From NCBI GenBank assembly GCA_026874595.1, contig CM049320.1, positions 52,665,070-52,729,069 on the forward strand: a DNA stretch of 64,000 bases. Reading direction: 5' to 3'. A program made the position numbers and the translations under genes. Shown here one piece after another: positions 23,559 to 35,102 of this stretch (the first letter of the stretch is position 1; every line of letters begins with the position of its first letter). Below the pieces are notes generated by a model that was not told the origin of the DNA, made no database searches, and saw only the letters and a program-made list of their open reading frames with translations. Origin of the DNA: Sipunculus nudus (taxonomy: Eukaryota > Annelida > Sipuncula > Golfingiida > Sipunculidae).

Positions 23559-25330
23559 TCATACCGGTCCGGTGACCGCCTTATTCGTACCGACCTCCGG
23601 GGTATAATAGTGGGTGTGATATCTAAAGGATTTTAGTTTCCCCAGGTGTGGGCGACCCCAACTTCCAAGGATCTGAGCGATCCCGGAGTTCATCCTCCTC
23701 GTTATCGTCGGAACTCGAGTCCTGTGGCGGTAAAGAAATCCAATCCCATCGGATTGTTGGACAATGGACGTTTGTGTTCCATGTGTTCCGGAGAGACACG
23801 TTCCCTCCAATTCACCCAATTCATTGAGATTGGAGTCTTGATGCCCATTAGAGTGCTCCCCTCTGTTCCATTTGGCATGCCATTGACCTATCATATATGT
23901 TTGAACTACTATGAGATGCATCCAATCTGTTCCGATTTGGTGCTGAAGACGGTGTGGTTGAGTGCCTGGACATTCTTTTGGGCTGGCTTGTTGAAGTTTG
24001 AGGTATTACGATAAGTTCCTCCTCATCAGAGTCATTCAGGGTTTTGTCACTTTTAGTGTCACTGCTATTCTGGATACCAATATTTTCTAGCACCGCAGCT
24101 GTGGTTTTTTTTGCGGTAGCCTGTGTCTCGTTATTATCAGATGATAAATCTCCTATTGGCAGGATCAGATCTCTATGTAGAATTTCCCGTGGACCATCAC
24201 TTTTTTCAGGATCAAGCTCATACACCGGCATGTCAAAATTATTTTTCCTTAATTTGACTTACACTTTCTCCTGCCAACGATCGGCCAGTTTTTTGCTTCC
24301 CCGTTAAGGCCAAATTACGGATAAGTACAGGATCTCCAATATGAAGCACTGCGCCCCTTGTTCCGAGGTCATAATAACGTTTCCGCCGTCCTTGTACCTG
24401 TGACTTACTTTTGTGTGCCAATCATAAGCGTATTGAAGTCGTTTTTTAAAAGATTTTCTACGTATCCTTGGTTTTCCTTGATGGTCAATTTGCCGAACGT
24501 CACATTTACTCGTAATCTCGGTTGTCTCTCAAACTTGGTTAAAAAGGTGAAATCCCTGTTTTCTCATGGAGGGTACATTTGTGTGCGTGAACAATATAAC
24601 TCTTCAATCCACCTTTCCGGATGATTTCAGGGAGCCAAGCATGTCCACCAAAGTTTGGTTTAACCGTTCGCATTGACCCTTTCTACTGGGAAGATAAAGA
24701 AATGTCCGGAAGTTTGTGATTACCGCCATTTCACACAGATGTCGTATCGTCGAACTTTTGAACTTACGTCCTTGGTCACTGTGTAGTTTTTCTAGAATTC
24801 CGTAGTGAACGATGAAATTGTCAAATAATGTTTGAGTTGTAGTGAGAGCAGTATTTTTGTAAGGTATTATTTGAGTGTATCTCGTAAAATGGTCAGTAAT
24901 AACTAGGACATCTTCAAACCCTCCTTTCGACTTTACAAAGACAGAAAATCTATAAAACTAATTAATGTGGCTGGTTGGTAAAGATGTTAACCAGGGAAGT
25001 CCTCTGTTTGGGTAAAGTTTTCCTGCGAATAAATCGATCACAACTGTTTATGTGATGTTCTAAGTCTTTCGTCATGCTCTTCAAGAAGAACCTGTCGCGA
25101 ACAAGTTGTGCTTTCCTGGCTTTTCAAGGATGATCCATTTGATCATGAAAACCATATATCGCATCTTTACAGTGTGAAAACGGCAGCACAAGCTGATTTT
25201 GCTCTCCAGTTGCATAATGACGCTGATAGTACAAAAAAAAAACATACCACAAACACAGTTTTTTTCCCGTTCTTTGTACAAAGCTCGTTTGTCTTTCCAG
25301 TGTGGTTGGTCAAACTTGATTTGCTTTCCT
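23559..25330 (-). pseudogene. Ty3/Gypsy integrase (broken)
   Basis: In shifting minus-strand frames: a zinc-binding-like upstream part (about 25250-25030), then VLVITDHFTRYTQIIPYKN (24913-24857), KLHSDQGRKFKSS (about 24790-24752) and GQCERLNQTL (about 24680-24651). The second Asp is in HSDQG and the Glu in CERLNQ; their spacing fits D-35-E. Downstream, RRKRYYDLGTRGAVLHIGDPVLIRN (24387-24312) and MPVYELDPEKSDGPREILHRD (24231-24169) match the C-terminal domain, followed by a Ser-rich tail. Integrase inserts the element cDNA into chromosomes. The first catalytic Asp was not located, and several frame breaks separate the parts. Confidence 0.85.
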
Positions 25331-27520
25331 TCCATTAATGCCAAGCATTGTTCGATCACTGGGACTGCACATTGAAATCTTACCCAACCTGTTTTCGTCT
25401 TCTGGATCACATTGCTATTTGGTATGGAGGGGAAAACATTTTGCGACAACGATAAGTCAACTAGCCATTTTCCTGATCATCAGTCTTCAAAAGAGGATAT
25501 ACCACCTGATAGCTAACGCACTCAGTTTTCTTTGGGCATGAGATGCGAGATAAGGCGTCGGCATCCACGTGCATGAGTCCCAAACGGTCATCTAGGCTGA
25601 AGTTGTAATTGGCCAAGGCAGACACCAATGGATGTCCGGTAACGCCCAGTTAAGCTGAAGTTAAAACTTAGGTCAGAGGATTATTGTCGTTCAAACTGTG
25701 AAGGTATTTCCATATAGATAATCTTTAAACATTTCAGTTACTGCCGATTTCAGCGCAAGAAATTCCAATTTTTGAGAGGGGTACCGTTTTTTAGCTTTTT
25801 TCATCCCTCTGCTTGCACATGCGGTTTAACGTTCGGTTCCAATCAGTTGTTTCTGGTAGAGTGCGGAATCTACATGTAAAATGAATGTTCTCGAAAAGTC
25901 AGCGAAAGCTAATACGATACAGAAGTACACGGTTCTATGAGCGTGTCGAAAGCTGTTGTTCCTCCCACACAATATTCCTGTTACTGGTAGTTGCCAGGCA
26001 ACTAGATCCTTTATGTGAATTGGGTCTATCTTTCTGGGTTACCTCGTATAGTGGCCGTGCATTTTTCAGAAACCCCCGATAAAGGGTCTGTAAAATCCTG
26101 CAAAGCCTAGGAAACTTTGCAGCCGTTTCACAGTTTTCGGAATCGGCTATTCCATTACACACTTCACTTTTCCTGGGTCCATTGACTCCCCCCCCCCACT
26201 CAAAAACGATATGGCCTAAATATTTTATAGAATTTGGGAATAAATTGCATTTTGATGCTTAAAGTATCAGTCCGGCATTCCTTAAACGGTTGAACACAGC
26301 TTTCAGTCTGGCGACGTGTACTTAATATGTTTAGCTTAATACTTCTATATCAGCCAGATATAAGAGAAAATTTGACAAGAGACAAGTAAATGTCCAATGC
26401 TCTGTTCCATATGTCTCAGAAATGTCGTAGGCGAGTTTTATAATCCGAATGGCATTCGTTCACACTAAAAAAGACCGACTTGTCCTACCACAAATGCTGT
26501 CATGGCTCGACATCGTTAACGAACTCTACCTGCCAATAGGCACTATTCAAATCTAATGTGCTGAATCATTTTGAGCCATGCAATCTGTCAAACGTCTCTT
26601 CTATACGGGGTAGGGCATAGGCATCTTTTATGCTTACAAAATTGAGCCGTAGGAAATCAATACAAAATCTAAGAGTGCCATCCTATATTTGACGCGTATG
26701 GAGACTCAGATTTCCGGACCACTCCTTCAACTTGTTGTACTTGATCTATGTTTTGGTTATGGGTAAGCATCTCATGGTACATGGAAGGAAATTCGTCCTC
26801 TTTACATTCTTAGTCATCGGACTTTGGTACCACTTGTACAACGTTCGCCTGATGTACATCACAGATGATACAATTAGCTGATTTTGTGAATTCTCTTTGC
26901 GATGGGTTCTGTATCTGTACGTACAGTCGTTGTGTTGTTCTTTTCTGTAGATGTTGTAACCCTGGCGTTAGGACTAGACCAGGTGGCAATGTTCTTGTTC
27001 CTTCCACCACAATCTGAATCTTCATAAGGATCATCTAGCAGCAGGTGTTATACCCTTTACTATTTAATCGGAATTAGATCCAATGGTAATAGCATTAGTA
27101 GTAGAACCTATTTTACAAGGACGCTTGATGTTTTTTTTTAGATTTAGCTAGACTCTGAAAACTCTTTTCCACTGAACTGAAACGTGATCTGGAAAATGTA
27201 TATTACCTGGCGAAGCAGTCGTAGGAAATTACTACCAATCAGTACTGGAACTCTATCCTGGTACTACGTATTCGGGACAACAACCATCAAAACGTGTCCA
27301 TTCTGCTGAGGCAACTCATTTACTTTCAGCTCAGTCTAAGTGTATCCGAGATACTTCAACGACTGTCCCCTGCGCCTGTTAATCTGACAAGATCTATCAG
27401 AGGCCAAATTGCTAACCTCAGCTCATGACAAAAAGACTCGCTGATTGTGCTGACCATGGATCCTGTATCTATAAGAGCCTTACAGATTGTTTCATTTATA
27501 TCTACATCGACTTCATTCGC
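25331..27520 (-). pseudogene. Ty3/Gypsy protease, reverse transcriptase and RNase H (broken)
   Basis: The protease active site reads KALIDTGSMVSTISESFC (27486-27433; DTGS codons at 27458-27469). A linker with PGLVLTPGLQ and VHQANVVQVVP lies at 27034-26810. RT is read as RFCIDFLRLNFVSIKDAYALPRIEETFDRL (about 26674-26585) and FSTLDLNSAYWQVEF (about 26568-26524), which includes motif A with its Asp. The YLDD-type motif region (about 26360) is degraded. RFLGL-like and LYRGFLKNARPLYEVTQK segments (26118-26020) mark the connection to RNase H. Stops and frameshifts occur throughout. Confidence 0.83.
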
Positions 27521-29058
27521 TTGCCCAATTAATTTTTCTCGTATATTGGGACAATCTGGTCACACGGGTGATATTCTGCATCACGAACTTAGCCGGTGCT
27601 AGTTTAAAGGACATTCCCTTGCCCGATGCCCAAAGAATCTACATCTCCAACATTTTCCTTGAAAAGGATCCCTCTGTCCCTACCTGATATCCTCACCTGG
27701 CAATCGGTACTGGACTCCCCATCTCCTTAGGGCATCTAAGGGTCGGGTCACCTTCGCCATACCTTTGGTGATTTTGTAATGGTTTGCTGCCAATCGGTCC
27801 ACTGGATCTTTTTCTGTTGGTTGACTTAGTTGATGCTGCTGAGGGTTGAATCTCTACTGTTTGGTGAACTAAAGTCTTGCTGTCATGACACGAATCTGTC
27901 AGTTGCATTTGAGCAGCTCTGGCATCGACAACCAACTGATCGTAAGTGGCGTTTTCAACCTTATGACGAATCTGATTCTTGATTTTGTTCCGTTCTTGAC
28001 CCAGAGAAAAACTTTGATTTGAGAATTCTTAGTTCAGCCGCTGGAAGAATAAGAGACTTGTTACCAAGAGTAAATAAATCCTCCAATCATCAGCTCCATT
28101 CTCGATTCCGTCGACAGGTAACGGTACTGTGGTGCATGCTGGGTGGTAAAGGCTGTAGAAAATTTGAAGTCCTCACCCGGAACTGGACCTTGGATGCCGG
28201 CACTGGTCGTAAAGGGGGTCAAAGGAACATTGTTAAACAGTCCATAAGATGACTGTAATCTCGTTGCCCCATGAGAAGTACCGATGTTAGTTGAGATAAA
28301 AGTAGGTGTTAAACCAGGGTCTTTTAACGCTGTAGGTAGTAGCTTGGGGTTAGTCTTCTGGCCAGTGACTGTTTGATGAGGCAGTATGTTGGGGCAAACT
28401 GGTTGTATGAATAACCCGATTGTCGTCGTAGGTTCAATTCTCGGGGCGAGAGCCGCTGACAACAACTGACGGTCACCCACGGATAAAGTTGAGAGTTGTT
28501 AAATAAGTTCGCAAACATGTACCTTGGGCGATGGCAGGGTGTAGAAATACTAACCAAATGAGTTTTCTAATTCTTTTCTGACGGATTCCGCTTTTACTTT
28601 GTGTCTGCCTAACTTCGACCCACCTAATAAATCTATGGCCTCACTAACCACATCCACATTGTAAAGAACAATGTAAACGGAATCATCCAGAGGAAGATTT
28701 CTATCAACTACCTGAGGATCGATGAACAAATTTAAATGTTTGGCGATATCACTTAAAATGATACCCCGAGGTATGTTGTGCAACACGATGCTACGATTGA
28801 ACAGCGACATGGGTTCAGAATTATAGTGACCGCTGTATAGTATGATTTGATACAATATTATATCAGATATAATATTATATTATCGGTGATGTCACTGACA
28901 GTGATATGCTGATGTATGTTACGCAAAACTAAATTAAGAATAAGCAATTCTAGAATACTAGAGGCCGTTATATCGTTTGCCGGTACTTGTTTATATAATA
29001 GATACACAAGGCCGGCATTCAAGTCTGCGGACGGGTAGGCGATAATACAAGAAATCAA
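27521..29058 (-). pseudogene. Ty3/Gypsy gag (broken)
   Basis: Three open pieces: 29058-28858 (MISCIIAYPSADLNAGLVYL), 28855-28550 (SIVLHNIPRGIILSDIAKHL, then DDSVYIVLYNV and KLGRHKVKAESVRKELE) and 28480-28061. The middle piece has the alternating pattern of an RNA-binding-like fold used in some Gypsy Gag proteins; this is a weak inference. A Lys/Arg-rich end (about 27990-27690) contains a decayed Cys-containing segment where a zinc knuckle would sit. It precedes the protease in the expected order. Not functional as it stands. Confidence 0.65.
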
Positions 29059-29422
29059 TTGAAATTCCCAAATATTTCAAAGATTTTCGAGGGAAGAAAC
29101 TTACAGTGGTTAAATGGCCAGTTCTTCCTTCTATAAAAGCATCAACAATTCCAATACACACAGTGTACCACGTGTAATGAGCTCTTATTTGTAATTAGTC
29201 TGCATCCATTAAGCAGCTGTTACCCCAAACAAGGAAATCCCCATGTATCTTGGTCAGCAGTAAGGATTCCCCCCTGGAACCTAACACCTGATTGGTTGAT
29301 AATGATGGAAATAGTAATCTGGGATTAATCTGTCCGTTCGTAGCTTAATGGATACAGACTCGTCCGCAGACTTGGATGCCGGCCTTGTGTATCTATTATA
29401 TAAACAAGTACCGGCAAACGAT
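28972..29422. repeat. 62-bp inverted duplication in the Gypsy leader/gag
   Basis: Arms 28972-29033 and 29361-29422 are reverse complements with one mismatch in 62 (about 98%), separated by 327 bp. Both arms encode SADLxAGLVYLLYKQVPAN, on the minus strand on the left and on the plus strand on the right. No target-site duplication flanks the outer ends, so this looks like a rearrangement rather than a MITE. Confidence 0.9.
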
Positions 29423-30115
29423 ACAACATGGTTTAAAGCTCATTAAACGGTAGGGGATTGTTGTTAAGGTAAATTGAACACTATTTAAACCAAGATGAAC
29501 ACAAATAGCGAATACGGCACGCCACGGAATGAAGATTTTTAGCGAACTGTTCAAAATATCAAATACAAAAATATAATATCCACACCGGTGAATTATTATT
29601 GTTCAGAAAATACACGGAAATATTACCTGGTATTAGTGAAAGGACCAAAGGTTACCTGCCCTTTCCATTATCATTCAGTGGCATGGCTCATGCATGCACG
29701 TAAGAACTACTATGTGAAATATTCAAAGCTAAAAAATACCCGTAATTAACCGTCACTGAACGGGAATCTGACATATATTCAAAATGTACACATATAATCA
29801 AGATTGTTTATATGAGCGTTCCTGATAAACAGGTAGGGTATTTGGTAATTAAGACCGATAAACATTAAATTCAAAGTCCACACAACAAGTTCATGTACAT
29901 GTAAACCTGCTGTTGCTGAGAAAAGTCTCGCACAAAATTCCCATACAAATGCACCAAGGGTGACGACCTGCACCGAAATGTTCCCACGTATGTCTTATAG
30001 GATCACACGCGTTAACCCTTGGTTATCTTGGTAGCTCTCCAGTTATTCCCTTTGATCCCAGATCTCATTACTCCACTTGGCAGGCTTATTCAGTCGAATT
30101 TACCGTAGTGCAGTA

Positions 30116-30130
30116 CCTTATCGGGCGCCA
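30116..30130 (-). promoter_or_regulatory. Primer-binding site (tRNA-Lys-like)
   Basis: The minus strand reads TGGCGCCCGATAAGG, two bases after a CA that ends the LTR (TGTTACA). TGGCGCCCGA is the start expected for a site complementary to the 3-prime end of tRNA-Lys. It fixes the element orientation as minus. Confidence 0.8.
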
Positions 30131-30132
30131 TT

Positions 30133-30724
30133 TGTAACATGCCGGTCGTACTCATCATATACTAGTGGCGGTGCTAAAGAGAGTAGGGCTGCACTACAAC
30201 AACACGGTGGTGTAACTGCCTTTATTTATCATTAAAAAAACACAACATGACACACTGACTGACTGCTCCCAAGTTAAAAAAAAAACATTATATATACATA
30301 TGATACAGAATAATTACAGCACTCAGCATGAATATTAGTTGCCGATCACGAATATTAATTCCAAGTAAAAAATATTATATACATATGATAAATATAAAAA
30401 GTTAATTCATAATTCAGTTCTTTTACTAGTTGTTCACTACGAATATCAGTTGCTGACCATTATACCACTTATAACTGTCGTTTGATTATCTTACTCACAG
30501 CATTTATACTCAATACACCATGCGAGAGAACAGAACAAACCCTTATCTAACCACAAAAATAAAAAAGACTTTCATACTATTATAGAATATAATCGTTAAA
30601 ATGTTGACATACGACAGTGGTAATAATTCACGTTACGGGATATGCTGTTCTACACTGCTACTAGTAAAAATTCAGTGTACGGAAAATATAAACACATACC
30701 TGAAAAAAAACGCAACGTAACGCA
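30133..30724 (-). repeat. 5-prime LTR of the Gypsy element
   Basis: On the minus strand it begins TGCGTTACGTTGCG and ends GGCATGTTACA, about 592 bp. An AATAAA signal occurs near 30218. A roughly 40-bp segment including CACTGACTGACTGCT occurs both at the outer edge (30705-30741, partly outside) and within the LTR (30237-30270), showing an internal duplication or nested insertion. The 3-prime LTR copy lacks the inner half. Confidence 0.75.
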
Positions 30725-30897
30725 CTGACTGACTGCTACCAAGTAACGTTGGGTTATCATTTTGGCGGCGAAAAAAGTCATACATTATTGTTATTTAAAT
30801 TAAAAATTATAACAAATATACGGAACACAATTATCTAGGTATATATAAGTAATTTTGTTTGTTTCTCGTCAAAGTTATACCTAATTACTAGGTCAAA

Positions 30898-31122
30898 GTT
30901 GACAGGAGTTCACCGCGTTTGACGCCCCCTACTGAAGCAAACAACATTGCGTACACCTGCACATGGGCCTCTGATGTATCAACTTGGACCAATCTTACAA
31001 GTGACACAAAGTGTTACAACGGGACCAATAACAGTATTATAACATGTAAAATCAGAGAAATATTATCCAGTTACAAATCATTTGTCCCGACCTGTAACAT
31101 TACTGAATTACCTATGTTGTGA
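30898..31122 (+). CDS. Possible terminal exon of an unknown secreted or surface protein
   Basis: An open segment of about 74 codons ends in TGA at 31120-31122. It has four cysteines (YTCTW, KCYN, ITCK, PTCN) and several N-glycosylation sequons (NLT, NGT, NNS, NIT) in a short span, a composition typical of an extracellular domain. An AG acceptor-like site (TTGACAG) lies at its left edge at about 30905. No start codon of its own, no partner exon and no family was recognised. It lies just outside the Gypsy LTR. It could be a chance frame. Confidence 0.3.
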   Translation, partial: VDRSSPRLTPPTEANNIAYTCTWASDVSTWTNLTSDTKCYNGTNNSIITCKIREILSSYKSFVPTCNITELPML

Positions 31123-31204
31123 CAATCCTATCAGATGAATTGTAATACTGTATCGCGCACATCCTGAAACCTAACCAAAATAGCACTACCTCAGTCAAAC
31201 CCTG

Positions 31205-31242
<38 letters not shown>

Positions 31243-31825
31243 TAATCACCCTCTGTTCCTCTGTTGATCAGAACAAAGTCCGTCCATGTATTACTCTAAA
31301 TTTCATACCTTTCGTCCATCTCGCTTTATATAGTGCGTCCAAGAATTCCTTCCGAACACTCTGTCTCCCAGCATTCATCCATCTCTCCGACTATACATCC
31401 GTCAACCATTCTCTCATCAACCCATCCATTTATGATGCTCCAAGACCGTACCCATGACAACTACTTCCATGGAACCATTGTCGATCGCTATGAACTTTAC
31501 ATCGCTTCAATATCCCGTGAAATTACATACATTATAAAAATTCTGAACACAAAAATGGAGAAAACATGCAGGAACTAGGTTTACCTTATATAATGTTCTG
31601 ATTCTGATAATGATTCTGATTGTTTCTGCTATAAAAAAAGTATTTGTTAATGTAAGCCAGCATTAGTCCCATAAGAACTAATATAGAAGCTGGTCGTGAA
31701 AAACTACTAAGAAAACAATGGTGCACATCTTCACCTGAACTGTTGGATAGATATATCCACATAAATATTGTGTAAATTAAATTTGATCAGCATTCATATT
31801 ATAATAATATAATATGGTATTTAAT
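31123..31825. other. Non-coding spacer with (TA)n
   Basis: (TA)n at 31207-31238, then a CATCC/TCCATC-rich stretch (about 31240-31440). No gene recognised. Confidence 0.5.
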
Positions 31826-34240
31826 AACCCTTTTTCCAATCATTCTGTCTTATTCTACTAGACTTTTCAATGTAATCCCCCCCCCCCTTGATCTGCTATG
31901 CCTTGCTCATAATCCAACGTTATAACAACTGCAGACCATAGTTTAATTAGTATTGAATTTGCAATCACTGTATACGTGCATGTGCACAGTGTCTCGAGGC
32001 AAGGGTTTTCCTCTGCCAGTGCTTTGAGAGGAATTGTTTTAGTCGGTACAAAAAGATTTCTGGGCCACCTCCCCTTTCCTCCTTTTTATAGCAAATCAGT
32101 TTAATTAATGTGAATTTAAACAACTCTGATTCAGGTCGAACTGTCTATTCTATTGAAGCGGTACTAAAGAATGGACTGTAAGAGAGGTATGCACGGAAAC
32201 CGTTCTAGTTTTTTTTCGGCATTTAAGGCCATCTGTATCACCATGCATATACTTTATATATAAACATCATGATAAACTAAAAAAAAATCATATTTAGGTC
32301 TTATGAAAAAATGAGAATGCACGACATGTTTCCTGTTTAAAAGGATAAGGGCGATTTTAACTAATGATATAATTTTTTTCTTCAGTCACATTATAGATTT
32401 TAATCAAAGTATTAAGGCACCCCGTAACATCAAGGCAAGCAACGTACGAATTTACCCATCCTGCACCCTATGTCTCTCGTGCTAACAACACCAATAGTCT
32501 TCGAACCTACGAAAGACCTAAGTGAAACTTGGAAGAACAATAAACTAATTTACATGAACATAATAAGCTGTAAAATACGTTGATGTATCCCCACGTGCAG
32601 TCGCATCTATGGGGCATGCAGATGTGCCAGATTATCATATATTGGTATAGCAGAAATGGTTTGTCATTCAATTGATATTTTACCAAAAGACAGGTATCAG
32701 CCCGGCAGTGGAAGTCACATCAAACACTGATGTGATTTTGTGAAACTCTTGTTATTTTTGTTTATAAACTACTTCAGTCTTTACATATACCAGAGTGTAT
32801 CATGTTCCATCAAAGCAATCGACACATTTGTGAACGTTTTGCTTTTGTATGAAAAAAAGCTTAATAATAATTAAGGTCAGGACTAAATTTGCTTGTCTTA
32901 TATTTATAAATAGAAATTTGGCATCTATAACGCATCAATACCTGGCTTGTCACAATAATAGAAAGCTAAATGCATACATGAAAAGTTAATGGTTAACTTT
33001 ACATTCACCATGCACGAAGGGACACGGGTTTTAATAACAAAATGAAAACGAGCCCAGATAAATTAAAAGGGTCCTCTTAAACGAGATGTTTTATATTCAT
33101 GGTGCATCAATAAATGGTGGTCCCTTTAATTAGCCGGTCCACAAACACATTAAATTACAAAAATCAACTGACCTACAACATAAATGTTATATTCATGTTT
33201 GAGTTTATAATTAAAAGAAAGAGCAATAGAATGTATTTAAATGAAAAGAAACGGAAATTACTTCTGGGAACCAATCAGTGCGTTTTCCACAGCCTAACTG
33301 GCGTTTTACGATGAAAGCAAATATTTTCTTCCATGGATGTGTCTCGTACTATATACCGACCTTGTATATCTGCCGGGCCATGATAAAAGGGGATTTTCTG
33401 ACTTTTTTTAAGTCAAATGCATTTCAAGAAAAAAGAGGAACTTGAATACCCTGTTTGGTTACGGGTGACTGGACCCAAAGAAGAAAGGGAAAGTAATAAT
33501 AATACAAGTTGCTGTTCACTAAAAATGATAGTCTTATTTAAAATATTCAAATTATATTTCTCCTTTTGCAAATAGGTAATAATAGTCATATCATTTGAAC
33601 TGCTAGCAAGGCACCAACAAAAAATTTAGTTGTTTCATTTTAAACTCTATGTTGAACTGAAAGAGCTTGAAAATTCTAATAGATTTACCGTTGCAAGTAG
33701 TACAATATATATGGCATTCTTATTTTATCCAGAAGTTAGACTAAACTAAGCATACTCTAATTAATATCATCTCTACTGTATGAGGCAAAATCCGTGTAAT
33801 GATGCAAGCTTCACTAGCGAAGATTTGTTTTCCTGTGACGTTTCTTCAAACATCAAACTTATTTTCATGCCCATTTGTGCCCGTGGGCGTATTGTCATTT
33901 CTTCACTGTCAGCTACCATTTGCATTGCAGAGATATATATATTTTTTTGCATGTTTCTTGGCTGCACCTTAACATTTGCTTTTATTTTCTAAACGACCCT
34001 GCACTCAGCTAACAACTGATCATTGTACCTGCCATTAGATATATCTTTCTTTCTTATAATGACAAGCGCATTGATATTTTATAAAAAAAAAGTCCCAAGT
34101 TTTTATAGCTTTCCCTTTGGTCTTATATAACAATATCAGAGACAGAATGCAAACATAGCACATTCTGACAGCATATACTTCTAGCATGCCGTAAATTACA
34201 TTACTTTAAAATTCGGTAAAGAGCACACAATAAGTCACCC

Positions 34241-34528
34241 TTTTTAAACCTCTAATCTCTTTGTGGCATCACTTCTTGACAGGATATAGAAGAGGTTGTC
34301 TTGACAGGCTAAACCCGCAGCAAATACATTCTTATCCCATTCCTGTATAAACGTTCTATCCGAGCTTATAATGAGATCTTCAGCACATTCATTCTGTAAT
34401 CCCTTGGATTTTCCCAACCTAAATTCGAGAGAACAGCACCATCTTACATCATTGCCACACACAGACCACTCGAGACTGCTTAAACAACCCAAATAGCCAC
34501 TCCCTTGCACCATATTAACACTGTTCAT
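34241..34528 (-). other. Block A open segment, possible relic exon
   Basis: A 95-codon open frame begins MNSVNMVQGSGYLGC, contains SSDRTFIQEWDKNVFAAGLA and ends KRLEV. An acceptor-like CTTTCAACAG precedes GAAAGATG on the minus strand. The homologous block at 49036-48725 keeps MNSVNMMQ, an ERTF-containing piece and a QDCL-like piece but has stops and shifts. Retention of recognisable peptide segments in two diverged copies suggests past coding; I do not recognise the family. Confidence 0.35.
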
Positions 34529-34895
34529 CTTTCCTGTTGAAAGAAACTTTGCTGTGGAAAATTCGTTACCTGTTTCAGTATAAGCATATTATGGTAAACA
34601 TTTGCCTGGTTAATGATCTTTAGTGCTCTAAAATTAGGAGCTGTGGTAACCACAACACCTGCTGTCGGATAAATATCATAAAAATAGTATGTATGCTAGC
34701 TTTTTTTGTCATGGACCAGATGTTTTTACTATTGCAAAGCCATTAAAATAACATAGCAATTTAACTAAACTGTTACACGCAAATAATTGAAAAAAAAATT
34801 AATAGTTTCTAGGAAAGAGAACGATCAGCTGAAATTGAAACAGCAGCCGGCAGCAGTCATGCTTACATCATCTAGCATGCCCCCAGTCAGTCATT

Positions 34896-35102
34896 TCAAG
34901 ACGTCGTGGAAGACATCTCGGCTTTAATCATGACAGCATATTCTGCTAAATTGGACAAATGACCGCTATGGAAGAATTTCCGTGCTACTTTCCTATCACT
35001 TATAACATTGTGATCATTTATAGCAGGTGTCTGAATACCCATCTGGGTAAATATGAATCTTTGCACTCCTAAAAACGACATTGCAAAGAAAGGACACAAC
35101 AC
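34896..35102 (-). other. Block B open segment, possible relic exon
   Basis: A 68-codon open frame including QMGIQTPAI and SDRKVARKFFHSGHLSNLAE. The related copy at 43043-42870 keeps QMGIRT, DRKAARKFFHKGLLSK but is then frameshifted, and that at 46700-46540 keeps ERKVSRKF before a stop. The same peptide core in three copies is more than expected for unconstrained DNA, though the family is unknown. Confidence 0.35.

Larger units (their letters stand above)
23127..30724 (-). mobile_element. Degraded Ty3/Gypsy LTR retrotransposon
   Basis: Minus-strand order: 5-prime LTR (30724-30133), primer-binding site (30130-30116), leader, gag, protease, RT, RNase H, integrase, and a shortened 3-prime LTR (23413-23127). 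The parts share about 280 bp of LTR homology (23127-23404 vs about 30437-30720). Every domain carries frameshifts or stops, so the copy is dead. No target-site duplication can be tested because the left LTR has lost its outer end. Confidence 0.85.

Noticed and set aside
23646-24307. Plus-strand open frames over the Gypsy integrase C-terminus
   Set aside because: The opposite strand gives clear integrase similarity; the plus frames do not.
28972-29422. MITE with 62-bp terminal inverted repeats
   Set aside because: The arms encode the same Gag-like peptide and lack flanking target-site duplications.
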